This document shows, piece by piece, positions 14,082 through 23,957 of a DNA stretch of 40,187 nt. The stretch's first letter is position 1, and each line of letters begins with the position of its first letter. Where the stretch lies: assembly GCA_003165465.1 (NCBI GenBank), contig PLUM01000057.1, positions 1-40,187 of the forward strand, given 5' to 3'. Position numbers and translations under genes: made by a program. The notes beneath the pieces are model-generated. The model was not told the DNA's origin. It saw only the letters and a list, made by a program, of their open reading frames with translations, and ran no database searches. This DNA is from Acidobacteriota bacterium (GTDB taxonomy: Bacteria; Acidobacteriota; Terriglobia; Acidiferrales; UBA7541).

Positions 14082-15332
14082 TTGAAACAAGTCCGCACAA
14101 TTTGTCTCGTGGCGCTGGGAGCGGCGCTTCTCGCCGGATGTCATAGCAGGAAGAATGCGCGGATCGCCCCGGGAACTTCCGCCGAGCCCGACAAGGTTCT
14201 GTATGCGAAGGCCACGGAGGACTTGAAGCATGGGCGTTACACCACCGGCCGGCTGGCATTGCAAACATTGATCAATGCCTATCCGGACAGCGAATACCTG
14301 GCCAAAGCGAAGCTGGCCATCGGGGACTCCTACTTCAAGGAAGGTGGAGTCTCGGGACTGAAACAGTCCATCGTCGAATACAAGGATTTCATCACCTTCT
14401 TCCCTTTCCTCGATGAATCGGCTTATGCGCAGCTCCAGATCGCGATGGCGCATTTCCGCCAGATGGATAAGCCCGACCGCGACCATGCCGAGTCCGTGCA
14501 GGCGGAAGCCGAATTCCAGACGTTCCTGGAAAAATACCCTAACAGCCCCCTGTTCCCCCAGGCCGAGCAGTACCTTCGCGACGTTCAGGAAGTTTTGGCG
14601 GAGGGCAATTTCCGCGTCGCCAGCTTTTATTACACGCGCGCATCCTACCGCGCCGCGGGCGCCCGCCTGATCGAATTGACAAATCGTTATCCCCTATACA
14701 GCCAGGCGGACGAAGCAAACTGGATGCTTGGGCAGATTTACGAAAAGGGTGAGCACAACGAAATTGCCGCGCGGTATTACAGCCGAATCGTAAAGGAATA
14801 TCCGCTTTCGCATCTCGCGGCGACCGCAAAGAATAAGCTCGTCAAATTCGGCGTTCCTGTCCCGCCAGCCGATCCGGCGGCGCTGGCGCGCATGAAGAAG
14901 GAAGAAGCGGCCGATCGTCCGGGAATGGTGAAACGGACCATGGGTGTTCTGAAGAACAGTCCGGATGTGTCCACCGCGGCCCGTGGCGGCGCTCCAACCA
15001 TGACGCCCGCAAGCGAATCGGGCGATGAAACCATCGGCTTTGGACCGCAGGCGGGCGCAAACGCCGGGGCCATTTCCAGTGTGGGAAGCACGGCCACGGT
15101 GGAAACCGTAACTCCGGGAAGCCCCAATGCCCTTCCTCAACCGGACGGGGCCACGCCTGCAACGGATGCAACTCCCGCAGCCACGAACTCAACACAGCCC
15201 GCGGCTACCGACACGCCGGGCGATTCCAGCGCCACACCACCCGCAGGCACGACACCCGCGCAACCGGCCGATGCGAGCCAGGAATCGACCAGCAAGAAAA
15301 AGAAGGGTCTCCGCAAACTCATCCCGTTTTAG
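14082..15332 (+). CDS. bamD: BamD-like outer-membrane assembly lipoprotein with extended tail
   Basis: 416 residues from TTG 14082, preceded by GGAG. A lipoprotein signal ends in the lipobox LLAGC with Cys20. Residues about 40-265 form tandem TPR helices (YAKATEDLKHGRYTTGRLAL, YPDSEYLAKAKLAIGDSYF, LEKYPNSPLFPQAEQYLRD, YPLSHLAATAKNKL), matching BamD/YfiO of the BAM complex. Classical BamD is about 245 residues; here a further 150 follow, rich in Ala, Pro, Thr, Ser and Gly, and end with the basic KKKKGLRKLIPF. The tail should be disordered in the periplasm, and its terminal basic patch may bind a partner or the cell wall (inference). Confidence 0.88.
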   Translation: MKQVRTICLVALGAALLAGCHSRKNARIAPGTSAEPDKVLYAKATEDLKHGRYTTGRLALQTLINAYPDSEYLAKAKLAIGDSYFKEGGVSGLKQSIVEYKDFITFFPFLDESAYAQLQIAMAHFRQMDKPDRDHAESVQAEAEFQTFLEKYPNSPLFPQAEQYLRDVQEVLAEGNFRVASFYYTRASYRAAGARLIELTNRYPLYSQADEANWMLGQIYEKGEHNEIAARYYSRIVKEYPLSHLAATAKNKLVKFGVPVPPADPAALARMKKEEAADRPGMVKRTMGVLKNSPDVSTAARGGAPTMTPASESGDETIGFGPQAGANAGAISSVGSTATVETVTPGSPNALPQPDGATPATDATPAATNSTQPAATDTPGDSSATPPAGTTPAQPADASQESTSKKKKGLRKLIPF

Positions 15333-15528
15333 CCCGTTATTCTTAATTTTTTCTAAAAATCTTGTGTGCATCGATTCCCGTCCTTTAGTACAGATAGATG
15401 ATTCGGACACAAGCCTTTACAGTCTTTATTGACTCACTTGCATCACGGTGCTACCTATGATGTAGGGGCTTTTGTGAGCCCTTGCCTGGAATGGTTGTTC
15501 GCACCCAGAGTATTCGGGAGGACGGCAT

Positions 15529-17109
15529 TTGGCAAAGATCCTGGTAGCCGACGACAATAGCAATGTCCAGAAGACGGTGTCCCTCGCATTGGCCGATCTT
15601 GGCTTTGAGGTGGTTGCCGTCAACAATGGCGATGCTGCTGTAAAGAGGCTCGCCGAATTTGCGCCCGACTTGGTTCTGGCGGACATTTTCATGCCCGTCC
15701 GAAACGGGTATGAGGTTTGCGAATTCGTCAAAAAGGATTCGCGATTCGCGCATGTGCCGGTTGTGCTTCTGGTAGGCGCGTTCGATCCGCTGGATGAACG
15801 CGAAGCGCAGCGCGTGGGCGCCGATGGAATCCTCAAAAAGCCTTTCGTTCCCCCAGACCCGCTGATCACGATGGTGAAAACCCTGCTGGAACGCTCGCGC
15901 AGCAACCGATCGGCCAGCGCAGCGGCTTCGAAGCCGGCGATTTCCCCGCAAAAAAAGACCAATGTAGAGGTGGTGCATTCCGCCACCCCCGAAGCATTCG
16001 ACGAAATCCCCCTGGAAGAAGCTCGGCTACCACTGAATGCACTGTCGTTCGGCGAAGGCGGGGAGCGCCCGATCGCTTTCGGCCAGCTTTTGGATTCTCC
16101 CGAGCAGAAACCCGAACCGCTTGCGCCCGTCATACTTCAGCCCGCTGACGACGATCAAGTTCTGACCAGTTCTCGCGATGCGTCCCTGGGAGACCCGGTT
16201 TTCTGGAAGCCGAAAGAGCCGGAAATCGAGCCCGAAGATGAAAATGAAAATGAAAATGAAAAATCAGAGGCGGAAGCGGATATTCCAGCCGAACTTTCCG
16301 CGCGCGCGCGGGTAGCCGATCAGGAAGCCCCGCCATCTCGCGCCAAAGACAATTTTTTGCAACCGGCGGTCCCGCTTGATCTTGTGCGAGATGAACAGGA
16401 TGCCAGCTCGAGCTCCACGATTTCGGTGGCATCCATCCTCCAGGATCCAGCCTCGCAAGCCACTCTGTCCGTGAATGCCGGTAAGCCGGAAGATCTTGCC
16501 GCCAATCCGACCGATTGGATGGCCACGGTTACTTCCCCGCCGGCCGAGAACGTGCCAGAGGCAATCGAGGAAGAGAGCGAGATCGTGACGGAAGACGCCG
16601 ATCATACTCCCACCGGCGCAGCAACCGGATTTCTGGAAATTTCCTCGGAGCCACTCGAACTGGAATCCTCCGACGCGATCATCGCGCCGGTTATGATTTC
16701 CGATCCAGTGCCGCCAACAATACTCGTGCAGCCACAGGCTACCATCGACAATCCGACTCCCTACGCCATCGAAACACAATCGGCGCCCGAGCCTGCGGAG
16801 AAAACCATCGAGGACCCGGCCCTTTCGTTTCCCAAGGGGGATTGGGCTGAATTGGCTGCAAGCCTTCTGCCCAAACCAGTCGAACCGGCCGCGGAAATTG
16901 CCAAGCCCTCGCCTGTTTCCGTCAGTATCCCTGCACCGGTTGCTCAGGCTCCCGTTGCTCAGCCTCCTGACGTGCAATCGCCCGCGGTGAGCGCCGAGCC
17001 GCCTGCTGCGCCAGACCCGGCGTTGATCGAGGCCGTCGTCCAGCGCATTATGGACAAGATGCGCCCGGCCGTTCAGGATCTCGTCCAGCGTGAAATCGAT
17101 AAAAAGTAA
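15529..17109 (+). CDS. Response-regulator receiver protein with long disordered tail
   Basis: 526 residues from TTG 15529, preceded by GGGAGG. The receiver domain fills about 1-118: Asp8/Asp9, the phospho-acceptor Asp52 (LADIFMP) and Lys104 (LKKPF) are present, but the usual Thr/Ser of the switch is not, the stretch reading [11 protein letters not shown]. About 370 residues follow that are acidic and Pro/Ala/Glu/Ser-rich, with no domain I recognise. The protein ends in a predicted amphipathic helix, [20 protein letters not shown], then VQREIDKK. Layout (receiver, long linker, short terminal helix) resembles gliding or polarity regulators such as FrzS, but that is only a shape comparison. A weak promoter-like pair, TTGACT at 15429 and TATGAT at 15456, is spaced too far apart to trust. 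Confidence 0.8.
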   Translation: MAKILVADDNSNVQKTVSLALADLGFEVVAVNNGDAAVKRLAEFAPDLVLADIFMPVRNGYEVCEFVKKDSRFAHVPVVLLVGAFDPLDEREAQRVGADGILKKPFVPPDPLITMVKTLLERSRSNRSASAAASKPAISPQKKTNVEVVHSATPEAFDEIPLEEARLPLNALSFGEGGERPIAFGQLLDSPEQKPEPLAPVILQPADDDQVLTSSRDASLGDPVFWKPKEPEIEPEDENENENEKSEAEADIPAELSARARVADQEAPPSRAKDNFLQPAVPLDLVRDEQDASSSSTISVASILQDPASQATLSVNAGKPEDLAANPTDWMATVTSPPAENVPEAIEEESEIVTEDADHTPTGAATGFLEISSEPLELESSDAIIAPVMISDPVPPTILVQPQATIDNPTPYAIETQSAPEPAEKTIEDPALSFPKGDWAELAASLLPKPVEPAAEIAKPSPVSVSIPAPVAQAPVAQPPDVQSPAVSAEPPAAPDPALIEAVVQRIMDKMRPAVQDLVQREIDKK

Positions 17110-17180
17110 AGACCCAGTCTCTTAGCTACCCTCTTTCAAAATCCTGCAAATCATGCACCATTGTGCCCGCGAAGACGCAT

Positions 17181-17209
17181 TTGACCGTCCGCGCGGGCGT
17201 CCGTATAGT
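17181..17209 (+). promoter_or_regulatory. Promoter of the valS operon
   Basis: TTGACC (17181-17186) and TATAGT (17204-17209), each five of six consensus bases, with the ideal 17-nt spacer. The predicted transcript start near 17216 leaves a 22-nt leader containing GGAG before ATG 17238, which also rules out the longer in-frame start at 17163. Confidence 0.7.
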
Positions 17210-17237
17210 AATTCTCTTAACCACAGGTCTGGAGAAC

Positions 17238-20012
17238 ATGCCGAGAGAGATTCCCAAGGCTTACGAGCCGCAACTGATCGAACAACGCTGGGCAAAGAAA
17301 TGGGCGGAGGAAAACCTGTTTCGCGCCGACGTGAACGCGCCGGGGCCTGTCTTTTCCATCGTCATCCCGCCGCCGAACGTGACCGGATCGCTGCACATCG
17401 GCCACATGCTCGACCACACCGAGATTGATATCCTGACGCGCTGGCGTCGCATGCAGGGCTACAACACGTTGTATTTGCCCGGCACCGACCATGCGGGCAT
17501 CTCGACGCAGCGCGTCGTGGTGCGCCAGCTTGCCGCAAAAGGCATCAATTACCGCGATCTGGGCCGCGAAGCCTTTGAACAAAAAGTTTGGGAGTGGAAA
17601 GCCGAATCCGGCGGAACCATCACGCGGCAAATGCTTCAGCTCGGCGAAAGCTGCGACTGGACGCGCGAGCGGTTCACGCTCTCGCCGGAACTCTCGCGCG
17701 CCGTGACCGAAGTTTTCGTGCGCCTGTACGAAGATGGCCTGATCTATCGCGGCCATTACATCGTGAACTGGTGCCCGCAATGCCGCACCGCGATCAGCGA
17801 TCTGGAAACCATTCACGATGAACGGCAGGGCCACCTCTGGCACATCCGCTACCCAATTGCAGGGACAAACGAATCCATCGTGGTGGCCACCACGCGGCCC
17901 GAAACCATGCTGGGAGACACGGCCGTGGCCGTTCATCCGAGCGACGAGCGATACCAGCATCTGATCGGCAAGATGGTTCTCCTGCCGCTCATGAAACGCG
18001 AAATTCCCATCGTGAGCGATTTCGTGGTGGACCGCGAATTTGGCACCGGCGCGGTGAAAGTCACGCCGGCGCACGATCCGAACGACTTTGAAATCGGACG
18101 CCGCCACAACCTGCCCGAAATCGACGTCATGACCGACGACGCGAAAATGAGCGCCGCGGCGGGCGTCTATGCCGGCCTCGACCGCTTCGAGGCGCGCAAG
18201 CGCGTAGTCGCCGATCTGGAAGCGGCGGGACTGCTCGTGAAAATTGCCGACCATACGCACGCCGTCGGCACCTGCGACCGCTGCGGAACGGTCATCGAGC
18301 CGCGCGCTTCCACGCAGTGGTTCGTGAAAATGAAGCCGTTGGCCGAGCCCGCGATCGCGGCCGTGGAACGCGGCGACATTGAAATCGTGCCGGACAATCG
18401 CCGCACCGAATATTTCGAGTGGATGCGCAACATCCGCGACTGGTGCATTTCGCGGCAGCTCTGGTGGGGACATCGCATCCCCGCCTGGTATTGCGGAGAC
18501 TGCCAGGAAATCACCGTCGCGCGCGAGACGCCATCCAAATGCGCGAAGTGCGGATCATCCAAACTGACGCAGGACGCCGATGTGCTGGAAACGTGGTTCA
18601 GTTCGGCGCTCTGGCCTTTCTCCACGATGGGCTGGCCCGACAAGACTCCCGACTACAAGAAATACTATCCCACCAGCCTGCTCATCACGGGCTACGACAT
18701 TCTGTTTTTCTGGGTCGCGCGCATGATCATGATGGGCCTGAAATTCACGGGCCAGGTTCCCTTCCGGCAGGTCTGCCTTCACTCGCTCGTGCGCAACGCC
18801 GAAGGCCAGAAGATGTCGAAATCCAAGGGAACGGGCATCGATCCCGTCGAACTGAACGAGAAATTCGGGACCGACGCGATGCGCTTCACGCTCGCGAGCA
18901 TGGCCGCGCCCGGCACCGACATCGTTTTATCCGAGGAACGCATCCTGAGCTACCGCGCGTTCGCCAATAAAATTTGGAATGCGGCGCGATTCGTGTTCAT
19001 GAATCTGGACAAGTACGAAACCTCGGGCGGGGAAACGCTGGAAGCGCTGGCGTCTCCCGACGTGCGCGCTGGCGCGCCCCATGCCGCGGGCGGAGAAGTG
19101 GCGCTCGAAGTGGCGCTGATTGACCGCTGGATTTTCTCGCGCCTCGCCCGCGCCACGGCGCAGGTGAACGACGCGCTCGAGCATTTTCGTTTTCACGAAG
19201 CCGCGCACGTCGTCTATCACTTCTTCTGGGGCGACTTCTGCGACTGGTACATCGAGTGGGTGAAGCCGGAACTCGTTTCCACGGACCGTGCAAAGGCCGC
19301 CGCCACATGGAAAAATCTTTTCGCGGCTTTCGAGAGCGCGCTGCGGCTGCTCCATCCCTTCATGCCGTTTATTACCGAGGAATTGTGGCACCAGTTGCCG
19401 CAGCGCGCGGACGCGCGTTCGATTGCGCTGGATCGTTTTCCAGAAATTGACTTGAAAAGGTTTGATGACGCGGCCGAGCATCAAATGGAGTTCTTGCAAC
19501 AGATTATCACCCGTGCCCGGGTGATCCGATCCGAATCGAAGATAGATCCAAAGGCGGCGTTTAAGGTCTCCGCCGGGAACCTGGAAAAAGAATATCGGGT
19601 TCTTATCCAGAACAATCTGGACCCGTTCAAGAGATTAGGGCATTTCGGCGACGTGGACATCCAGGATTCATCGGTCGACCGCAGCGGAACCGTTTATCCT
19701 ACGCCGTACGGCGACATCGTGTTGCAGCTACGACTCGATGCAAGGGCTCACATCACAGGGCGCAGTCAGGTAACGGCAACCGTTACCGGCATCGCAATGG
19801 CTGAAGTCGGGCGCCTCAAAAAAGATATAGAGCAGCTTGCGAAGAATATTGAGTCGAACCAGCAGCGTTTTGACGATCAGGCGTTCCGTAGTGGCGCACC
19901 CGAGCATATCGTCAAGGGGTTGGAAAAGACACTCGTAGAGCGCCGCGCCGAACTTCATAAGCTGACCGATAGGCTCGCGCAGCTTGAGCAGAATCCAACT
20001 GAGCCTAAATAA
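17238..20012 (+). CDS. valS: Valyl-tRNA synthetase
   Basis: 924 residues, full length for ValRS. The class I motifs are HIGH at 53-56 ([12 protein letters not shown]) and KMSKS at 525-529. The editing domain between them is intact ([17 protein letters not shown]), followed by a zinc-finger-like insert ([26 protein letters not shown]) and [14 protein letters not shown]. The C-terminus is the typical coiled-coil arm ([19 protein letters not shown] onward). birA follows 15 nt later. The stretch from about 19,440 on is slightly less GC-rich than the catalytic part, but the frame is unbroken. Confidence 0.97.
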   Translation: MPREIPKAYEPQLIEQRWAKKWAEENLFRADVNAPGPVFSIVIPPPNVTGSLHIGHMLDHTEIDILTRWRRMQGYNTLYLPGTDHAGISTQRVVVRQLAAKGINYRDLGREAFEQKVWEWKAESGGTITRQMLQLGESCDWTRERFTLSPELSRAVTEVFVRLYEDGLIYRGHYIVNWCPQCRTAISDLETIHDERQGHLWHIRYPIAGTNESIVVATTRPETMLGDTAVAVHPSDERYQHLIGKMVLLPLMKREIPIVSDFVVDREFGTGAVKVTPAHDPNDFEIGRRHNLPEIDVMTDDAKMSAAAGVYAGLDRFEARKRVVADLEAAGLLVKIADHTHAVGTCDRCGTVIEPRASTQWFVKMKPLAEPAIAAVERGDIEIVPDNRRTEYFEWMRNIRDWCISRQLWWGHRIPAWYCGDCQEITVARETPSKCAKCGSSKLTQDADVLETWFSSALWPFSTMGWPDKTPDYKKYYPTSLLITGYDILFFWVARMIMMGLKFTGQVPFRQVCLHSLVRNAEGQKMSKSKGTGIDPVELNEKFGTDAMRFTLASMAAPGTDIVLSEERILSYRAFANKIWNAARFVFMNLDKYETSGGETLEALASPDVRAGAPHAAGGEVALEVALIDRWIFSRLARATAQVNDALEHFRFHEAAHVVYHFFWGDFCDWYIEWVKPELVSTDRAKAAATWKNLFAAFESALRLLHPFMPFITEELWHQLPQRADARSIALDRFPEIDLKRFDDAAEHQMEFLQQIITRARVIRSESKIDPKAAFKVSAGNLEKEYRVLIQNNLDPFKRLGHFGDVDIQDSSVDRSGTVYPTPYGDIVLQLRLDARAHITGRSQVTATVTGIAMAEVGRLKKDIEQLAKNIESNQQRFDDQAFRSGAPEHIVKGLEKTLVERRAELHKLTDRLAQLEQNPTEPK

Positions 20013-20027
20013 ATCTTACGAGTCCGC

Positions 20028-21032
20028 ATGGCGCACACCGCATTTCCGGGCACGACCGACCGGCGCATCGACGCCCTCCTCGCGCTGCTCGCCGACAACG
20101 CCATGATCGTCATCAGCGGCGCGAAAATCGCCCGCGAAATCGGCGTTACTCGCCTCACCGTGTGGCGCTGGATCCAGCAGCTGCGCGCGCTGGGCGTTCG
20201 CGTGAAGGGCCATCCGCGCACCGGCTATCAAATCGAGGAAGTGCCCGACATTCTCGCGCCCACGCTTCTGCACCGGCGTCTGCATCCCGGCCCGCTCGGA
20301 AAACGCATCCACCATTTCTTCAAGATCGATTCGACTAACTCCGTCGCCATGACGCTGGGAGAGCGCGGCGAACCGCACGGCACGCTGATCGTCGCGGAAG
20401 AGCAAACTGCGGGGCGAGGCCGCGCGGGACACACCTGGCACTCGGAAAAAACCAACGGTATCTACATGACCGTGCTGCTGCGTCCGGCGATCTCGCCGCA
20501 GCAAGCTCCGCTCATCACTCTGGTGGCGGGGCTCGCCGTGCGCGAAGCCATTCTCGAGCAGACCGGCCTTGCGCCCGACCTGCGCTGGCCGAACGATCTG
20601 CTCTTCGGCCGCAAGAAATTCTGCGGCATCCTGACCGAAATGAACGCCGAGCCGGACCAAATCCATTTCGTGGCCGTGGGAATCGGCATCAACGTGAACC
20701 ACGACCGGATTCCGGAAAATTTGTCGGCAATCGCCACGTCGCTGCGAATCGAGACCCATCGCGAACAATCCCGCATCGAAATCGTCGCGCGGTTGCTGCG
20801 GCACCTCGACTCCTACTACAATCTCTTTGTAGATAAGGGGTCGGAAGCGATCGTCGCGCGGTTCACCGAAGTTTCGAGCTATGCGCGTGGAAAGCGCGTG
20901 CGGATCGAAACCGCAACCGAAAACTACACTGGCACGACCGAAGGACTCGAACCCGGAGGACTTCTGCGCGTGCGGCGCGACGATGGGCGCGTCCTGCCGG
21001 TGATTGCCGGAACTCTCTCCGAGGCGGATTGA
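20028..21032 (+). CDS. birA: Bifunctional biotin ligase / biotin-responsive repressor BirA
   Basis: 334 residues. A winged helix-turn-helix occupies about 10-68 ([20 protein letters not shown]), followed by the ligase domain with [10 protein letters not shown], the biotinyl-AMP loop [31 protein letters not shown] and GIGINVNH, then a small C-terminal beta domain. It attaches biotin to the carrier protein of acetyl-CoA carboxylase; the HTH suggests it also represses biotin genes, though none are in the window. Its TGA overlaps the coaX ATG by one base (TGATG at 21030). Confidence 0.95.
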   Translation: MAHTAFPGTTDRRIDALLALLADNAMIVISGAKIAREIGVTRLTVWRWIQQLRALGVRVKGHPRTGYQIEEVPDILAPTLLHRRLHPGPLGKRIHHFFKIDSTNSVAMTLGERGEPHGTLIVAEEQTAGRGRAGHTWHSEKTNGIYMTVLLRPAISPQQAPLITLVAGLAVREAILEQTGLAPDLRWPNDLLFGRKKFCGILTEMNAEPDQIHFVAVGIGINVNHDRIPENLSAIATSLRIETHREQSRIEIVARLLRHLDSYYNLFVDKGSEAIVARFTEVSSYARGKRVRIETATENYTGTTEGLEPGGLLRVRRDDGRVLPVIAGTLSEAD

Positions 21033-21877
21033 TGCTGCTGACGCTGGATGTGGGAAACACGAACACGGTGCTCGGATTTTTCAGGGGCGCGGAACTCGTC
21101 GCGCATTGGCGGCTCACGACGGCGCGCGACCAGACCGTCGATGAATACGGCATCCTCACGCGCGAGCTGTTCACGCTGGCGGGCATCGATCCCGCGTCGG
21201 TCAGCGGCGTGATTATCAGCTCGGTTGTGCCGCCGCTGAATTCCACGCTCCAGGAAATGTCCGAGCGCTATTTCCGCGTGAAGGCGCTGTTCATCGAGCC
21301 GGGAGTGAAAACCGGCATGCCCGTTCTGTACGACAACCCGCAGGAAGTGGGCGCGGACCGGATCGTAAACTCCGTTGCCGCGTTCACGAAATACGGAGGC
21401 CCGTGCATCGTCGTGGATTTCGGAACGGCGATTAATTTTGATGTGGTTTCGGCGCGCGGCGAATACATGGGCGGCGTGCTCGCTCCCGGCATCGGAATTT
21501 CGGCCGAAGCGCTCTTCTCGCACGCGGCGCGTTTGTTCCGCGTCGAGATCAAGGACCCCGGAAAAATCATCGGCACGAACACCATGCACTCGCTGCAATC
21601 CGGCCTCTATTACGGCTACGCGGATATGGTCGATGGAATCGTCGCGCGCATCAAGCACGAAATCGGCGAGACCGCGCGCGTGATTGCCACCGGCGGGCAG
21701 GCGCCGCTGATCGCGCGCGCTTCGCGCCATATCGAGGTCATCGACGAATTTCTCACGCTGGAAGGGCTGCGCATCGTCTGGGAGCGAAACCAGGCGGCGA
21801 AACGCGCTTCCACCAGCGGCGCGGAAAAAACGCCCGTTCCTTTTTCCGCCGCGAAGAAACGAAAACCCCAATCTTGA
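21032..21877 (+). CDS. coaX: Type III pantothenate kinase
   Basis: 281 residues. It phosphorylates pantothenate, the first step of coenzyme A synthesis. Family motifs: [15 protein letters not shown] (ATP-binding), [28 protein letters not shown] (catalytic Asp and Thr), [11 protein letters not shown] and [11 protein letters not shown]. The chosen ATG overlaps the birA stop; an in-frame TTG one codon earlier is unneeded. A birA-coaX pair is common in bacteria. The C-terminus is basic and probably unstructured ([20 protein letters not shown]). Confidence 0.96.
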   Translation: MLLTLDVGNTNTVLGFFRGAELVAHWRLTTARDQTVDEYGILTRELFTLAGIDPASVSGVIISSVVPPLNSTLQEMSERYFRVKALFIEPGVKTGMPVLYDNPQEVGADRIVNSVAAFTKYGGPCIVVDFGTAINFDVVSARGEYMGGVLAPGIGISAEALFSHAARLFRVEIKDPGKIIGTNTMHSLQSGLYYGYADMVDGIVARIKHEIGETARVIATGGQAPLIARASRHIEVIDEFLTLEGLRIVWERNQAAKRASTSGAEKTPVPFSAAKKRKPQS

Positions 21878-21891
21878 AGTCCTACGAATCG

Positions 21892-22620
21892 ATGGCTGAG
21901 CTGAACTATTTCAATTATTTCACCGAAATCGAGGAATATTTCTGGCAGAAGCGCGGGGCGCATCTGCTGGTTTCGCCCATCGATTGGGCGATTGTCGAGA
22001 CCTGGCAAAAGGCGGGCGTTCCTCTGTCCGCCGTATTGAAAGGAATCGATCGCGCCTTTGAAAGCCATGCGCGGTCGCGGCGCGCCGCCGGTGGACGCCA
22101 GCTGAAGAGCCTGTCCTATTGCGTCGATGCCGTGCTCGAAGCCGCGGAAGAAGAAAAGGAAACCGCCGCGGGCACGGGCCCCGTTGCGGGCAAGGCGAAA
22201 AAAGAGGAAGAAACGTTTTCGCGGGACGTGCTGCGGGCGTTCTTCAACCGAAATGCTGAGCGCATTTCGGCCGCGGCCACGGCCATTCGAGCGGCGCAGT
22301 CGGAACTCGCCTCGCGCATGGACGAAACACGGGCGCGGCTCGCGGAATTTTCGCCGCTCGTCGACTCTCCCGCCGCGCTGGACCTCGAAGATCTGGAACG
22401 CCGGTTGACCGTCATGGAAGAAAAACTCACCGCTGCTTTGACGTCCAACGCGCCGGAGGATTTCCTGCTCGACGTCCGCCGCGACATGGACAAGCAACTC
22501 GCGCCCTACCGCCGAAAGATGAATTCCGCGCAACTTTCGCAGCTCGAACGGCAATATATGCAGAAACGCCTCTGGGAGCGCTATAATCTACCTCGCCTGA
22601 GTTTGTTCTACCTGACCTGA
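21892..22620 (+). CDS. Conserved-looking hypothetical protein, helical
   Basis: 242 residues from ATG 21892; an upstream in-frame TTG at 21874 overlaps the coaX stop. The N-terminal 80 residues look folded and aromatic (LNYFNYFTEIEEYFWQKRG, VSPIDWAIVETWQKAGVP), followed by a charged linker and long helices rich in Ala, Arg and Glu that should form a coiled coil. It ends YMQKRLWERYNLPRLSLFYL. No signal, membrane segment or known catalytic motif is seen. Similar proteins seem familiar from acidobacterial genomes, but I cannot name a family. Its place between coaX and rlmD suggests a housekeeping role. Confidence 0.8.
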   Translation: MAELNYFNYFTEIEEYFWQKRGAHLLVSPIDWAIVETWQKAGVPLSAVLKGIDRAFESHARSRRAAGGRQLKSLSYCVDAVLEAAEEEKETAAGTGPVAGKAKKEEETFSRDVLRAFFNRNAERISAAATAIRAAQSELASRMDETRARLAEFSPLVDSPAALDLEDLERRLTVMEEKLTAALTSNAPEDFLLDVRRDMDKQLAPYRRKMNSAQLSQLERQYMQKRLWERYNLPRLSLFYLT

Positions 22621-22664
22621 AGCCCCGGCCAAGGATCATATCCCCCGCATTGGAAAGCGACCCG

Positions 22665-23957
22665 ATGGAAGTTCGAATTGAGAAACTTGTGTATGGCGGC
22701 GACGGCTTGGCGCATGATGAAGGCCACACCGTGTTTGTCCCTCTGGTTTTGCCCGGAGAACTAGTTCAGATTGACGCATCCTCCCGAAAAAAGAAGTTCA
22801 TTCGCGGAAAGCTGGAGCGCATCGTGGAGCCTTCGGCCGAGCGCGTGCCCGCGCCCTGCCCGCATTATGGAACGTGCGGCGGCTGCCAGTACCAGCACAT
22901 GCCGTACGAAGCGCAACTCCGGTATAAGGTGGAGATTCTGCGCGAGACGCTTGGGCGCATTGGGCGCATCCAATGGCCCGGCGAGATCTCAACGCACTCG
23001 TCGCCCCCGTTCGGGTATCGCAATCGCGCGCAATGGAAGCTGCGGCCGAATCAGGATGGCGCGGCGGGCAGCGCGGGGATCGGCTATTTTGAAATGGGCA
23101 GCACGAAACTTTGCGCCGTAAACGAGTGCGCGATTCTTTCGCCCCGGCTTGCCGACACGTTTGCGCGGCTGCGCGAGTTGGTCGCGAAGGGCAAAGTCCT
23201 CGCGCCCATCGACGAAATCGAAGCCTTCGCCGATTCCAAGGACGAAAAGATTCTTCTGAACCTTTCCGCCGAGCGCCTCACCGACTCTCCAGAATCCATC
23301 GCCTCGGCGCTGCGCGAGGCCGTGCCGTACGTGGAATCGATTCTGATTCAGGACCGGCGCGCCGATAAATTTCACTTGGAAGGGCAGGGCTATCTGACGT
23401 ATGAGGTGGGCGGTGTTCCATACCGCGTGGGCCATCTTTCGTTTTTTCAGGTGAATCGGTTCATGGTCGAGCCGCTGGTCGATGCCGCGATCGGCACAAA
23501 GCGCGGAAAGCTGGCGCTCGATTTATTCTCGGGCGTGGGATTGTTTACGGTGGCGCTGACCAAGCTGTATGACCGCGTGATCGGCGTGGAATCGAATATG
23601 GCCGCCTCCAAGGATCTCGATACGAATTTGAAGCATAGCGGCGGCACCTCGCCCTCCTCGCGCAACGCCACGGCGGAGGGATTTCTTTCCCGCCTGCATG
23701 AGACGCCCGACCTCGTCGTTCTCGATCCTCCGCGCGCAGGAGTGGAAGTCGAAGCGCTCGCGCATCTCCGGAAACTCTCTCCCGCGCGCATTCATTACGT
23801 CTCCTGCGACCCCGCCACCCTGGCCCGCGACCTGGCGCAACTCGTGGGGACAACGGAAGCTCCCGGCAAGCACGAGATCGAAAGCATTAAATTATTTGAC
23901 ATTTTCCCGCAAACCTATCATATGGAGGTGCTCGTCCGGCTCAGACGGCGCGAATGA
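22665..23957 (+). CDS. rlmD: 23S rRNA (uracil-C5) methyltransferase, RlmD type
   Basis: 430 residues from ATG 22665; an in-frame TTG at 22650 gives a longer, less likely start. An N-terminal TRAM domain (about 1-60) precedes a [4Fe-4S] site with Cys65, Cys71, Cys74 and Cys150. The SAM-binding motif is LALDLFSGVGLFTVAL and the catalytic segment VSCDPATLARDLAQL. The characterised family member methylates U1939 of 23S rRNA; related RlmCD or RumA-like specificity cannot be excluded. Its TGA overlaps the comEC ATG (ATGA at 23954). Confidence 0.9.
   Translation: MEVRIEKLVYGGDGLAHDEGHTVFVPLVLPGELVQIDASSRKKKFIRGKLERIVEPSAERVPAPCPHYGTCGGCQYQHMPYEAQLRYKVEILRETLGRIGRIQWPGEISTHSSPPFGYRNRAQWKLRPNQDGAAGSAGIGYFEMGSTKLCAVNECAILSPRLADTFARLRELVAKGKVLAPIDEIEAFADSKDEKILLNLSAERLTDSPESIASALREAVPYVESILIQDRRADKFHLEGQGYLTYEVGGVPYRVGHLSFFQVNRFMVEPLVDAAIGTKRGKLALDLFSGVGLFTVALTKLYDRVIGVESNMAASKDLDTNLKHSGGTSPSSRNATAEGFLSRLHETPDLVVLDPPRAGVEVEALAHLRKLSPARIHYVSCDPATLARDLAQLVGTTEAPGKHEIESIKLFDIFPQTYHMEVLVRLRRRE

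Noticed and set aside
15429-15461. TTGACT and TATGAT before the receiver-protein gene
   Set aside because: The spacing is 21 nt, too long for a normal sigma-70 promoter.
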